NCBI GenBank assembly: GCA_023105745.1
Contig: JALGQZ010000007.1
Span: forward strand, 55,533,569 to 55,597,568
Direction of reading: 5' to 3'
Source of the DNA: Austropuccinia psidii
Lineage: Eukaryota; Basidiomycota; Pucciniomycetes; Pucciniales; Sphaerophragmiaceae
Length of the DNA stretch: 64,000 nt
Positions 37,606 to 50,086 of this stretch are shown piece after piece (within the stretch, counting starts at the first letter, position 1; every line of letters begins with the position of its first letter). A program made the position numbers and the translations under genes. Below the pieces are notes generated by a model that saw only the letters and a program-made list of their open reading frames with translations, did not search any database and was not told the origin of the DNA.

Positions 37606-38810
37606 GAACCTTGGAATAGAGGGCTGGGTAATATCAATAGTATATGCAAAAATCACCTGGAAAGTTTACCAAAAAATGATGCTGATAAGCTCCTGCATGT
37701 TGGTATGAAGGTGATCAGTAACCAAGAGCTTAAAATGTTGGCCTGGCTAGAAGAGCTTGAGAATGAATGTGATTTTTATATTTGTGAATAATTCTACAAT
37801 ATGATTTGATTTCTGACTCAGGTAATATACATTACAGTATATAGGACTGATTTCTTTCATGCAAGAGAAACCAAAGAATTTTCAAATAAAAATGTTTGGA
37901 ATTCAAAATTGATGAAGGAATCAGTGAAAACTCCAGATAATCTCCCAAAATCTGAGCACTAATTCAAAATGGTCTGGGGCCTTTGTTACCCTTCCCATCC
38001 AATTAAAAATTTTTAGGAGAATGCTATGTTTGCATCAATTATTTTAGTCTCATATAATATGATGACACCCAAACCATATGTGGCACCAAAAAAACCCACT
38101 GAGCCTCTAGGACTCAGATAGGGAGATTTTAGATGCCTTTCCTCTTGCTTGAGAAAATCAAAGCAATAGGCAACACAGCTTACCATTAAAGGTGGCAGCT
38201 CTAGCAATGAGTTATTGATGAAGCCCCACATGAAATTGGAAGAACTAATTGATACAGCTATTCACCTGATGATTAAATAAAACTTGGTACATGCACATAC
38301 AGAGGTTGAAGTGTATGGCATGAGGGAAATGCAAAAGTTCAAAGAAAATTGAGGAACTGAAAGATCTTTTGGAATGTCAAAAGAATATCTGAATAAATTG
38401 AATTTGCTATGGCATATTAGCTTCATTCTTTGCAGAAGGACTTTGTGGTTTGATGGTACACACATATGACTGGAGAGCAAGCTCAGTAAAAGGAACTTTA
38501 TCACCCATTGAAATTTCCAAAATATTGTCAGAGGGTAAAAGGCTTGTAGAGCCTGTGTGGCTACATACCAATATATATATGTAATTCACTCAATAATAGT
38601 TTCTTCTAATAAGATTCTTTTAACTCCACTTTACCTTTTAGATCTGAATTTGTGCAATGCTGGGAATTGGAATTCTGTGATTCTTGGGTGGATAATCAGG
38701 GATTTGGTACAAATAAATACGTCACATTGACTTTACCCAGGTCGGCTCAGCTGAAAACCAAGATTCATGCCTTTAAATCACCTTCATATCACATACTTTT
38801 TATCTAATAT
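37606..38810 (+). pseudogene. Unknown coding-like remnant, 3' part, resumed after the Ty3 insertion
   Basis: Collapsing the GAACC duplication joins 27762 to 37611 with the frame kept (ITQEP + WNRGLGNINS). The frame then runs through KLLHVGMKVISNQELKMLAW to a stop at 37789. Further protein-like fragments follow (RETKEFSNKNVWNSKLMKES near 37868, CWELEFCDSWVDNQGF near 38660). I do not recognise the family. Confidence 0.4.
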
Positions 38811-38916
38811 TGAAAAAGCCCATTAATAATAGAATAATTGTTACTACCTATTTTAGTCCTTCCCCCTTGGTATGAATGTCAAAAATTAAATATTTTGTAT
38901 GGCGGAATGCCTCTAT

Positions 38917-40761
38917 TGTGGTATTCCATACCTGTTCTGCAAAGGTTCAAAACCACAATATCAAAGATGATAAGAATATATTTCTAAATAAAATAAAGAT
39001 AAAAAGTAAAAAATGGAAATGAAAATTTGCAAAAAAAGAAGAAGAGGAATATATAAGAATATTAAAAAGAAGTATTCTACTTGAATCTACACCATATCCT
39101 ACCTATAGTCATATATTTTCTCAGCTGCATAACATAAATAATTCTCCAGATATTATGGATTGAAGAAAAAGAATAACACTATAAAGTTTATACTAGGTAC
39201 AAGAATATTCTTAAAAAGAATGCAGCTTGTTGAAATATTCAATATGAATAAGTATCATATACATAGAAAAAAATAAACAAAGTACAACTCAAGGCTGTGC
39301 AGAAGCAAAATAGTGTTGGTAGAGATAAGAATACAGTTTCAAAAAATGGTGGGATCAACAAAACATATAGCTCAATATAAGTATCAAATGACTCAATGTA
39401 GAAGTTTTTCATAAGTGAAACTCTCTCAAGATTTTGCATAAAAGTGAATAAATTTTAGTTAAAATATCAGTATAGCTTGAAAAATATGGTTCAATAAACC
39501 AGAAATATGGTGTAATATCTGTATCAAATGTCACAATATAGAAGTTTCTCACCAGCATAGTTCTCTCAAGGCTGTGAAAATATGAATCAATTATAGTTCA
39601 AAAGATATGATTCAATATACTTATAAAATGACAAAATTGAGAAGTTTCTCACCAGAAGAATTCTCTCAAGGCTTTGAATAATATGAATAAATTTTAGCTC
39701 AAATATCAGTATATTTCAAACAATATGGTGCAATATCCTGGTAAAATGACACCATTCCAAATTTAACCATTAGTAAATACTTCTTCAGGCTGTGAGCTGA
39801 CAATAATAAAGCTCATAATGGTGCATTCAACCAAACATATGGTGCAATATCTTGCTCAAATGATAGCATTTTTAATTTACCCACCAGCAAAAATCTCTCA
39901 AGGTAGAATTTTTCTTATAAGTAACTTGTTTTTGAAAGCTCTCTGGAGGGCCCAAAAGGTACAAATAAAGGGCCTCTCTCCCTGTTTTCACCCATGTTTC
40001 TGATTCAGATAATAAACTTGAGGATCAATCCATCCCTTCTCTAGTAGAATAATTTAGTATTATATTGAAAATATAAGTAGAAATGCTCCGTATCTTATAG
40101 TATTATTTATGATTAATTAATGAAAGAAATTTATAATTTTAATTAAGTAGTTTGATATCATTTAATAGTCTTACCATCAAAGTACTAGTGTTGAATTAGT
40201 GTTTGCAGCTATTATCATTAGTAATATTATCAAATCTGTCAATAAAATTTATTTACAGAAAGGGTGTATCATCTCACTTTTATACAATATTCCATCACCC
40301 TTATATATATACTGGATTTTATTTAGATTCATCCTAATAGTATTATATGATTGTTATATTTTCCATATCTTACCCTAATATTAGCCAGAACTACCCTTAT
40401 AAAATTATCTTACCCTGAAATTATTCAATCAAGTTAAAAGTCTGAACTAGCTATCAAGATTATACTTTATATTAATAGTTATCTTGAAAAAATAATCTTC
40501 AAAAATAACAAGTATTGAAAGATGGAATACTAGAAAAATCAATTAAAAATAATTACATAATAAATAAAAATAAGTCAAGAAAAACTCAATTTTTTTTAGA
40601 GACTTCTGGATTAAGTTCTATAATTGAAACAACACAGAACTTAATTGATTTGTGATCTAATATAGAGGCTATCTCTTTCAGTATGTTGAGAGGGGTAGCT
40701 AATAAACCTTAGAACCCATGGCTTTTGGCTAATTATGAAATTCAAAACAGACTCACCAATA
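38917..40761. repeat. LTR-like repeat, copy 2 of 2 (family C)
   Basis: It starts TGTGGTATTCCATACCTG like copy 1 and ends 'agactcaccaata', followed by the same 'tttcccccctcaaggtactg' block. Between 39330 and 39910 about five modules of about 115 bp recur, each with 'gaagtttctcaccag..a.ttctctcaaggctgtga' followed by 'atatggt.caatat.ctggtaaaatgaca'. A TATA-like 'acaaataaag' follows. No TSD was found. Confidence 0.45.
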
Positions 40762-41274
40762 TTTCCCCCCTCAAGGTACTGCCTATTATTTATTTCATAG
40801 AAAAAGAAGTTTCCACACCATACACCAAGGCTGGATATGCAGTCCCATTTTGGTATCAAGCTTGAATACATAAAAAATCCCTTTGGTCCAACTGGAACCT
40901 ATGCCACTTATAATTGTTATTTAATTTTCAAGTACAATACTCATTAATATACTTTTTAGTACCAGTCTAGCTGGCAATCAAATAAGTCATTATTAATTCT
41001 GTTGATTGGGATAAATTGAGCTCACATTTCTTCTTCTTATGGGCCAAGACAATTTGTAACTACGTTTATATTTATTTTAAACCAACACCATATGTTTGAG
41101 CTGGCCAGGCACATGTATTAAGTACAATTAAATCAGAATCAAACTTTTTTGGGTCAAATAATATTTTTTTCAATTGCCTTGTATTTAATTTTATTTATCT
41201 TTGTAACAAAACCTTCATAATCAACAGATTTGAGTGCACAATAATTTCAAAAACCTAAGATAGCAAAATTAAGC
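40762..41274. other. Unassigned sequence
   Basis: Apart from about 60 bp shared with the sequence after copy 1 of the LTR-like repeat, I see nothing supportable here. Confidence 0.4.
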
Positions 41275-44200
41275 TTAAAAAGCTAAGAAGTCATTGTTGA
41301 GCCATTCCTTTAGACAAGTCAAATGGGCAATAGTCCTTGACCCAGGTGAAGCCCTTTTTGTTGATTCAAGACATCCACTGTGTGAAAATACACATTCAAC
41401 AGAAGCAGATGACGATGGGATTGAAAAATATTTAAATGTGATTTTGCCAAGATTTGGAAAATGACCACTCAGAATCTGATGCTGAAAATGAAAGTCATTT
41501 GAGGTAAACCAATTACTCACTTTCCAATAATCAATTACTTGTTCTCCTCTGACAATTGGATTCAAGTTTTGTAAGTATTTGCCTACTTCATCATACTGTG
41601 AATATACTTTTTTGTAATTTGTTTCAATTGGAATCTGTTGAAGATGATTCAGCAGAGAAAAACTTTCAGGATCGCTCATTTCGTCAGACAGTAATTTTTC
41701 ATCAAAACGTTGCTCTTCTGAGTTAACATGTGCATTTAAAGTAGCACACTAATGATAAATTTTGTCAATTATTTGTTTTGATTGAACTAAAGGAATCACA
41801 GGTTGTTTGAAGATTGACTCTTGATACTTCAGATTTAGAAATGCCGCAATTAAGGAGTCATCATTTCGTAATATTTATTTAGCTTCAAAGGCCTGTCTCC
41901 AAGTGTGGGGGCTGACACTCACATAATGATTAAGCCAAGTCAAAAGTCCCTGATAATAAGGAAGAACAAAATGTTTTTTTGGAGCATTTGATTGAAAGAT
42001 ATTACAGGTTTTCTCAAATATTGATAATATTGGCTCCATGTATTCAAGGGCACACCAAGATTTGTCAAATAATTGGTATTTCATTGTTTGAGGCGAACTT
42101 GTATATATCTGAATTGAGAGTTTAATTTGATGTTCCCATTGGATTTGCTTGAGGAAATAGTTCCATCTAGTAATGGAAATTTTGATAGGTAATAATTTTC
42201 GATCCCTTTTTTTATTCCAAGCCTGTATAAATAGATCTTGTTGCTTAGCTGAACCTTGTATTTGTAAGAAAAGATCCTTAAGTTGTTGCACTATCGTTTT
42301 CTCACCTAATTAATAAAGTTGACCAAAAAATGTGAATTTACAATTCCAAATATAGCCTTACCCAATGGGCTGTTTACTGGACCCAATTACATTAGATCTT
42401 GTTCTTGGGAGCCCAAGATCCATTGATTATTGATTAACTGTAGCTCGCTGGATTTATCTTGAGTTTCGAGGTAAGCTTGGTTCAATGGTCGGGCCCTCCC
42501 CTTTTTGGCAACATGAGGCGATTGCTTCTGAACTTCTTTAATGCTTGCTTTTGTGTGCAACAAAATGATATATATAACTTCTTCAATATAAATTAAACCC
42601 ACTGAACGGCTAACCTTTAAGATCTTTTGTGGTAGGAGTAATTTCATTTTCACTGTCTTCAATTGGAGCCTTATCAATTGCCAAGTATTCATCAGAAAGT
42701 TCACCTATGAAATCAAGAAAATCTTTTGCTACTAAATTAAGAATGTGACATGCACAACAACAATATTTATCATCTTTGTCCAAAGCAATATTAATTCCCG
42801 CATACTTCTGTTGCAATTGAGTCATGGTTTCCGTATTGTTTACTGCATTATCACCGGTTGAAGAATATAAATGTAAGGTGTGGATATGAAACTTTGATTA
42901 AAAATCAAGTACTTTTCCTGTCCTCAAAATTTGTATAAGGTAAAAATCAATTAAAAAAAGTAAAGAATATTATTTTTAAGAGAAAACACGCCAATTTTAT
43001 TGTTTATAACTTTATTAGTATAAAACAATAATATTATAAAAATTTATTGTTTTACCAACAATAAAAATTTATCCAAAAATACTCTACAAGAGATATTTAA
43101 GGCTACAAAAGAAATTTCTTCAAGAGCAATTTCAATTGGAATTGATTGAGCAAAGAACTGCAAGCAATTAATTAAAGAACAAAGTCTTTAAAAAGAATAT
43201 CAAAGAGAAAACACGCCCAAAAGTGACCAGAGTGAATTTGGAAACAAAGTGACAAAGTTTACAGTGATGAAAGATGCTTTAATTCACTTTTGGGGTGGCT
43301 CAGGGGTAAAAATGATTATAAGAGTCACAAACAATGATTATAATGATTTTTTCACGTAGTTAAAAGGTTTAAAATGATATAAGAAAGGTGGTTGGAATCT
43401 TTTATTGATTGGTTTAACAATCTTTAAACTAATTATAAAAGGAAAAGATTCTAACATGAAGAGAAAAGTGGGGCAAAGAAGACATTCTTTTATAGCCATC
43501 AATTTTCTTACTCCAAAAGTAAAATTTACTCTTGTCAGTCGTGAAAAACAGTCTGACAACAGAAAAGCCAATTATGGCATCATTGAACCCTGGTTTAGAC
43601 CAAAAAGGGCTGGTTTAAGCCATTTTTAGCCATTTTAGACCCTTAAATCAGCCATTACTATAGCAATACCAGGCCTAGAGCCTACAAACCACGTCAGAAT
43701 GTGTGTCAGAGACTTAGAAACCAGTTAAAACTGTTTTTACCATTATGGCTTTATCTTAAGGGTAGTTTTACCCTCTTGGCAACAGCTAAAACTACCCCAG
43801 TTGGTATCAAAACCTCATCATCAATTGAGTCCACAGACCCTGTAACTCAATTCCAGGCCAAAAGTGATGAACTTTTGTCTGAATTTTGACATCCCACGCC
43901 TGTCAGCAAGGATTTTGGGGGTCTAGCTCCCCCTTAGAGCTGGAGTTCCTTTTCCCCCCCAAATTTAATCTTTCCAATTTATTTTTCATTTAATTCCTCA
44001 TCATGTATTATACTTATAATTTACATATGTAATTAAATTCAATTGTACAGTACAATACAGTAATAATTGGCACCTCATATGTAAGTCAAAGTTCACTTAT
44101 GTAATACATGCGCACATTTGGACATTTCAATTGAATTCAATTGAAAATACTTCAATTCCTCATAACTTCTAAACTAAACACAACACCTCAATTTTAACAC

Positions 44201-45475
44201 AAAAATTGATGGTTAACACCACATGTGGTGTGAGTTAAATTAAGGTTATGAGGATTTTCAACTTTTGTATTGAAAACACTAAAAACTTAATATAAGCTTA
44301 TTTAGAGTTGAGTTACAAGAATTTCACTCAGAGGTGACCCCACCTGATTTTTTATGAGGAATCCAATGGTGAAATAATTTTTATGTGTTTATTTATTGAA
44401 TAAAAAGTTATAATAGTTTTTATTTAACTTTTTTCCAAATTTATTTATTTTTTCACAATTTTGTTAAAATTTCATTTTACTTAATTTTTTCAAGTATAAA
44501 TGTAATTTTATACTTACAAAATTTAATGTATTTTTATTCTCAAATTGTAATTAATTTTTTTATTTTTAATATAATTTTATATTTATATTTTGATTTTTGT
44601 TTTAATAATATAAATAAATTTATTTTATTTATATTAATATGTTATTTTTGTATTTGTGGTCTTTTGGGTATATGAAATTACCTCTAAGGCTCACAATAAA
44701 CACCTCATCATTCCCCTCTTGGCAAGATATTCACAAACGGTCCATGCCAATGCCATTCCTGTATGTGTTCCATTCATGGACTGATGAAGTAAGGTGATTT
44801 ATGATAAGCTATAATAGATAAAAATGGTGGAAGTAAGAATGAAAACCCTTACCACAAAAGAAACCAAAGCCCTACAAAACGCATAATCTAATGGATTAAT
44901 CCATTGCATTACTATTTACAAATAACTCTTGCTTTGATCTTTTTTTGTCCAACAATCAATGGCACCACCAATTAAAGTATCTACTGGTAAGCTCTTCACT
45001 TTGTTAATTAGCTTATCTTTGCCTTCATAGTATAATTGGGTGGCAATGGTTGCCAGGATATGTCATCAAGGCCACTGAAAATTTGGAGCGAAGTGTTTCA
45101 AAAACATTTGGAACCTTGGTGTTTTAAATATGGAAAAGGAAACCTGTATTGCCACTAAGGCCTTCACCAACTCCTTGAGTATTATTTCTTGTTCTTCTGC
45201 TGCTAATTGAGCACCCAAGTTGGGATTGATAGAGCTATGGGCGTTGTTGGCCCAAGAATTAAAGCGTCCACAACATCTGGATTGGTGTTTGTTGAGGTTT
45301 GATGTATTGTGACCAATAATTGTTAACTTGACACTAATGTCCAATAAAAATAATGGAGAGAAGAAAAATGAATTATCCATAAATATGAATTAACTTGCCT
45401 ACAGTGATGGCATTCATAAGTAAAAGGGAAGTTCTCTTTAGACTCCATCCATTAAACAACAGCTGATATTTTGTG
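41275..45475 (-). pseudogene. hAT transposase relic, split by a solo LTR
   Basis: Minus-strand order from the right: a BED-type zinc finger (YECHHC, intron, KLTIIGHNTSNLNKHQ) at about 45440-45280; the conserved N-terminal block with EEQEIILKELVKALVAIQVSF then PRFQMFLKHFAPNFQWP (45066-45200); LATIATQLYYEGKDKLINKV and LIGGAIDCWTKKDQSKSYL (about 44920-45060); the 1.8-kb solo LTR; STGDNAVNNTETMTQLQQ and CACHILNLVAKDFL (42700-42860); a central region (41875-42291); and the hAT C-terminal dimerisation domain IDYWKVSNWF .. FKYFSIPSSSASVECVFSHS .. LTCLKEWLNN ending at 41275. Stops and frame changes remain even after removing the LTR. No TIRs were identified. Confidence 0.82.
42872..44695 (-). mobile_element. 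Solo LTR, family A, inside the hAT gene, TSD ATAAA
   Basis: Minus-strand start is TGTGAGCCTTAGAGGTAA at 44695, forming the opening hairpin down to about 44655. Minus-strand end is CACACCTTACA at 42872. The flanks 42867-42871 and 44696-44700 are both ATAAA. Removing it restores the hAT frame across the site (MMRCL-YSSTGDNAVNN). Length is 1824 bp. + strand frames at 43405-43889 inside it have no motif. Confidence 0.92.
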
Positions 45476-47763
45476 TTAAATTGAATGCAATGATAAATTT
45501 AGACAAGTGCTAATTAAAATCAATTATTTTAAAAAACATACCTCAAAATAATCAGAGACATTTGATATAATGTGACTTCACTTAGTTATAGTATTTTTCT
45601 GGGTGGAATATTGGTTTCGTAATCTTCAAATGCTTCATACAGTTTGTCTACTTCATATTTGGGTAAAGGTTCTAGTTCAAAATCCATATTGATTAAAACT
45701 TTGAACAGCATGTGTTTGACAGATTGTAATGGTTGACAATTAATAATAAAAAATGTAAGGAGCCCAATAGAAAAAATTGTTTTAAGTGGATAAATGTGAG
45801 AAAATGACATGAAAGTGCTGTAGGGTAAGAAAAAACTAATTATATCTAGAAGAGAAGAGTTAAATAGTTGATTCATGGGGATTAGTATTAATAATGATGT
45901 TAGCATATTTTAAAAATTGAAGAAATGAGATTTAATAAGTTGTTTAAAATAAAATAATAAAAAGAAAACAAAAAGGGATAAAAAAATAAAATGTATAATC
46001 ATGATGTGTAAAGTAATAAGCTTAGGTTGGATTGGTTGGGGATTGTAATATGATTGGTCAGTTTTGGTATAAACCAAAAAAAATAATATTTGGGTGGGAA
46101 CTAGTCAGTCATGTGGAAATAAATTTGTAAAGCAGTTTATTCAAACTGCACGGAGTAACTGACTGGACAGCCTTGCCATACACCATACAAAATCCATCAA
46201 TACACAACAAAGATAGTGGGGCAGTTGTGTGATTCAATAAACTGTGTCAGTGCAGGAGGTTGAGATTTGAATTGATGGCATTTAACTCCCAGCCCAAATA
46301 TCAAATGAAACCACCCAATATTATGTATTAGGGTTATGAAATGAAGCTGAAATATTATCATAACAATCACAGCTTATAGGTTGGAATAATGCACAGTGAT
46401 TTTTGATTCCTTTATGAATTTGGCCAAAATGGGCCAAAATGCAGTACTTATTTAAAAATTAATCCTTGGGACTGTAAAAGGGAGGTGGGATGACTGATGC
46501 ACAGCTGGGTACACTAAGGAATGTCCATGGGGCCATATTTCACTTGCTGATTTCCACACTATTTCAGATAATTTGATTTGAATCTCAATTAATGGGACCA
46601 TAAATATATCAAATTTCATTATTCAGTATCCATTCTAGTGGATTTGATAAAGAACTCTGGATCTCTCATTTGTGACGGTCCAATGGAGTCATTTGGTTTC
46701 AGCAGTTGAAAATAATAAATCACTTACCAATAAAAGATTTATCTGAAAATCATAGTCCACACAAAATTTACTATTCCTTCTTTCTCATTTTGTTTTTGAG
46801 TGCAAGCATGCCATTTATCAAAAAAGGAAGGGAGCATAAGAGGGAACTCACGGGAAACATTTGGGTGGAAGGAAAGTATGATTTACTCAGTTATTTTAAA
46901 GGTATATATATATCCATTGGACAGAATTTGAGTGGCTACCCTAATTGAGACATGCAAAATAACATTTGATTTAGTAAGTTTATTTAGATCAAGCCAATGA
47001 AATGTGGGTTCCAACAGGGAGCTCATGCATGTGTTCCAGATAAAGCTCATTAGACCAGGTTGAGTGTACATGGGAATTGGGTGCTCTTAATTAATTGGTT
47101 ACATCCAGGATCCAGGAGGGCTCTCTGAAAATGGTAGTTGGAGATTTCTGATAATATTTTTTCTCCTTTAACACCAATTTATCCCTTAACCACTTGTGAA
47201 TAGTGGCCCTTCCAGAAATATAAATGGGGCCAAAAATAAATGAAGGAATACATTTTTTCCTCAGCTTAACCAACAGCACAGATATCAATGCCTCAGAGAA
47301 TATATCTGTGAGTCAAACTCAAAGAATTGATCATTTCTCTCAAATAAAACTTATTAACTTTGGCTTAATTACTATTTTCACTTCAACTGAATTACTAATT
47401 CCCCTTGTCAAGTTAAAGCTTTTTGCAACAATGAGTGATAATGAAATCAATAAATGGGATGAATTATCACAATTTTCTTTGACAAAAGGAATTTAATGGA
47501 ACAAATATCAGCAAATGGGGCATTACTCAGGAGAGTTATGTTTGCTGTCAGTTGGCTCAAATGCACCACAAAGAACCAACAATTTGGTATTAATGGAGCT
47601 GTTGAGAAGTTTGAAGTCTTAAAAGAAGAATAGAAGAACCAAGAAGAATGTTTTAGCTCTGTGTGTTTCATTCTGGCCAATCCTTACAATTATGGATTTT
47701 TTACTTATTTTAGGATTATAATTTCAATTCTTAGTATCAAAATAATTCTTTATAATGTTGTTT
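45476..47763. other. Unassigned AT-rich sequence
   Basis: A hydrophobic minus frame at 45586-45906 and short frames near 46700-47500 have no recognisable motif. A TGTAAGG at 45754 could be the far end of a family-A LTR opening at 47805 (minus), which would be 2.05 kb long with flanks aaaaa/aaaat, but the interior did not convincingly match, so I do not call it. Confidence 0.35.
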
Positions 47764-47805
47764 TGTGAGCTTTTTGGATATGTGGGCATATCTAAAAGGC
47801 TCACA
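47764..47805 (-). repeat. Family-A LTR opening hairpin (isolated or start of an old LTR)
   Basis: Minus strand reads TGTGAGCCTTTTAGATATG, a CCC loop region, then CATATCCAAAAAGCTCACA: an almost perfect 42-nt hairpin. It matches the first 42 nt of the right-edge element's LTR (56979-57020). Confidence 0.6.
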
Positions 47806-48040
47806 AAAATTTTGCAATTTTATTCCCATTTCTTCTCTCTGGAATTCCCCAATTTTATTTGTGTCTCAGGAGTTATTCTGTAACTTTATTACATGATTCG
47901 CTCTCTGGATTATTTCCTAATTCCTATTTTCATCTCTGAAATCATTCTACAATTTCATTTACTTATTGAAAGCTATTCCAAAATGCTATTCTTTATCCCC
48001 TGAATCATTCTACAATTTCCTTTTACCATATTTGGTAAGA
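47806..48040 (-). repeat. 'gaataa.ttgtagaat' modules, inverted relative to 19260-20040
   Basis: On the minus strand this reads as repeated 'gaataa..c..gagac..aaataaaattg..gaatt' modules, the same style as the modules in the LTR-like repeat at 19229. Confidence 0.5.
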
Positions 48041-49876
48041 CTTAGACTGGTATAATTTATATGGAATACAACACTGCTATATACGTAATTAGCCCAGTTT
48101 TTTTCCCATTAATCACTCTCCTAAATAATTGCACATCAACAACACATATTTATAGAAAATTAGACCATATTTAAAGTTCCCACAAATATGTACACCCACT
48201 TCTATTCCTCCATGTGCATATGCATGTGTGAATAATTCTCGACTCAAACACACTATTCCACTGAGTGTGATAGGCAGGGAGATGACCTAGCACATTTTCA
48301 ACATAAACAGCACATTAAAAAGCTCAAACTAGCCATTGAAGCCATCTCTTTACCAAACATCCCTACTTCAGAATTAGGATCTCAGTGAACCCAAATTTTA
48401 TTGGATCAAAGTTTCTCAAATAATAATTTCTGATCAGTCAAAAGCACATTGTGAACTCCAACTGGCCTCAATTGAATTTCACTAAAACCATGAAGCTAGA
48501 GTCACAAAGGCTCCCCAACAAGACCTTGGAATGGTAATCTCTCCCATTATATAGCTCACAGGGATTCAAAAATTATCAACCCTCCCTGAACCTACTTCTC
48601 AAGGCAAGTATCTCAAGTTCAGGTGGTCATCCTACTACTGGATTAAATATAACTCAGAATCTCATTACAATATTTGAGCATCTCCAATTGAAGCCACTGA
48701 TCAGAAACTATATATGTTGTCCTCAGTTTTTATTTCTTGATAAACTTACTGAATTGGTAAAAAATGATGAATCACACTCTCAAACCCATAATGAGCCAAA
48801 TGATCATGATACCCCTTGCACACAATCATTAGGCGAATTCATTCATTTAGTTAAACCCCACACCCAAAACACAACCAACATCAAGAAAAAGGTTTTGTCA
48901 GCCTGTGACTCAAAACAGAGCACTAGCATGACATCCAACATACCATAAATAATGGTATGACAAGTATTGAACAAACATAGTCAATACAGGTAATAATTAA
49001 GAGAAAACAATCCTCTTACATTAAACACCAACCTTATCCAAACAGAATAAGGAAACCTAGAGGAGAATAAACAAGTCAAAACCCTTATTTTCACCTCTCA
49101 TCTAACTTATGCATATTTAAGTTATCCTATACCAAAATGGTATTTTTCTTAAAGCTCACATAGAGAGCTACACAATGATATCATCCATGTTGTTGTAACA
49201 CCACTACAACTGGAGATACCATATAACCTCATTTTCAAAACCAAGTCCCCCTGAAAGTCAAAGAGGGCTTGTACAAAGCTGTACAAAAGTATAACCAAAT
49301 TAAAGATCTCAACAAGAGCTTTAATTTGAGACACCTTAGACCTCTGTATCTCTTAAATTGACTGAGGGATCTTGGTTCAAAGGTTTAATAACCAAAATAC
49401 AGATATTCTGAAAATAAGAAAATAAACAAACCCCTGTATCTTTGGCATACACTCATACAACTGTACAGTGTCATATACCAAACTGTAGGGCTAATCAAGC
49501 CCTACAAAGCTGTATCATCAGAATACAGATATCTTCCAAATTGAAGAAGATATCTAGCATGGAAGTTTTTGAAGCCTCATACTGATGTACAAAATTACAT
49601 CCAAAAACTTAAAACCCTTATAGCTTTTGCTATTTGCAAGAAGGGTAAACATGAAGCATACCAAATTAAAGAGCTCATTGAGCCCTTCAATTCTGTGCTC
49701 TTAGTTTCTTGATATCTCAAAAACTGACTGAGATATCTTGGTTGGAAGTATTTTGACCAATACTGGTCTGTACCAAACCTGTACCAACCAGTACAGCCTT
49801 GATACTTAAAATAATGGTTATTTAAAGCTTAAACCCGCCCAGAATGACCAATATTGATCATACAGACACCAGAACA

Positions 49877-50043
49877 ACGTCATCCAAGTGCTGACGTGGC
49901 AGGTGAAAAGTTTTTTCACCCTGTATTGATCCAGAATGATCATTTGTGGTTCCAAAACCACAATTCTGTCTATATTGACGTCAGAATTGAGGATCTAGAA
50001 CCACAGACTGACCACTGAGTGAAAATTTTCACTCCTCTGACGT
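49877..50043 (+). promoter_or_regulatory. Cluster of TGACGT (CRE-like) motifs upstream of the TATA box
   Basis: ACGTCA at 49877, TGACGT at 49892, the full palindrome TGACGTCA at 49976 and TGACGT at 50038 lie within 170 bp, just before TATAAAAA at 50079. A further TGACGT lies at 50327. These are CREB/ATF-type bZIP site cores. CpG is otherwise scarce in the surrounding sequence, so retaining it inside these motifs is notable. Confidence 0.5.
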
Positions 50044-50078
50044 GTGAAGAGTTAATAACTCTTGACAGTCTTGGAAGA

Positions 50079-50086
50079 TATAAAAA
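50079..50086 (+). promoter_or_regulatory. TATA box of the family-B LTR
   Basis: TATAAAAA is followed by 'ggagggtttttcccttg', about 310 bp before the LTR end and directly after the TGACGT cluster. Confidence 0.6.

Noticed and set aside
45586..45906. Hydrophobic minus-strand frame of 106 residues, upstream of the hAT relic
   Set aside because: No motif and no continuity with the hAT reading; AT-rich sequence readily gives such frames.
45754..47805. Possible solo family-A LTR in minus orientation
   Set aside because: The opening hairpin fits and a TGTAAGG lies at the right distance, but the flanks match only four of five bases and I could not match the interior, so only the hairpin is annotated.
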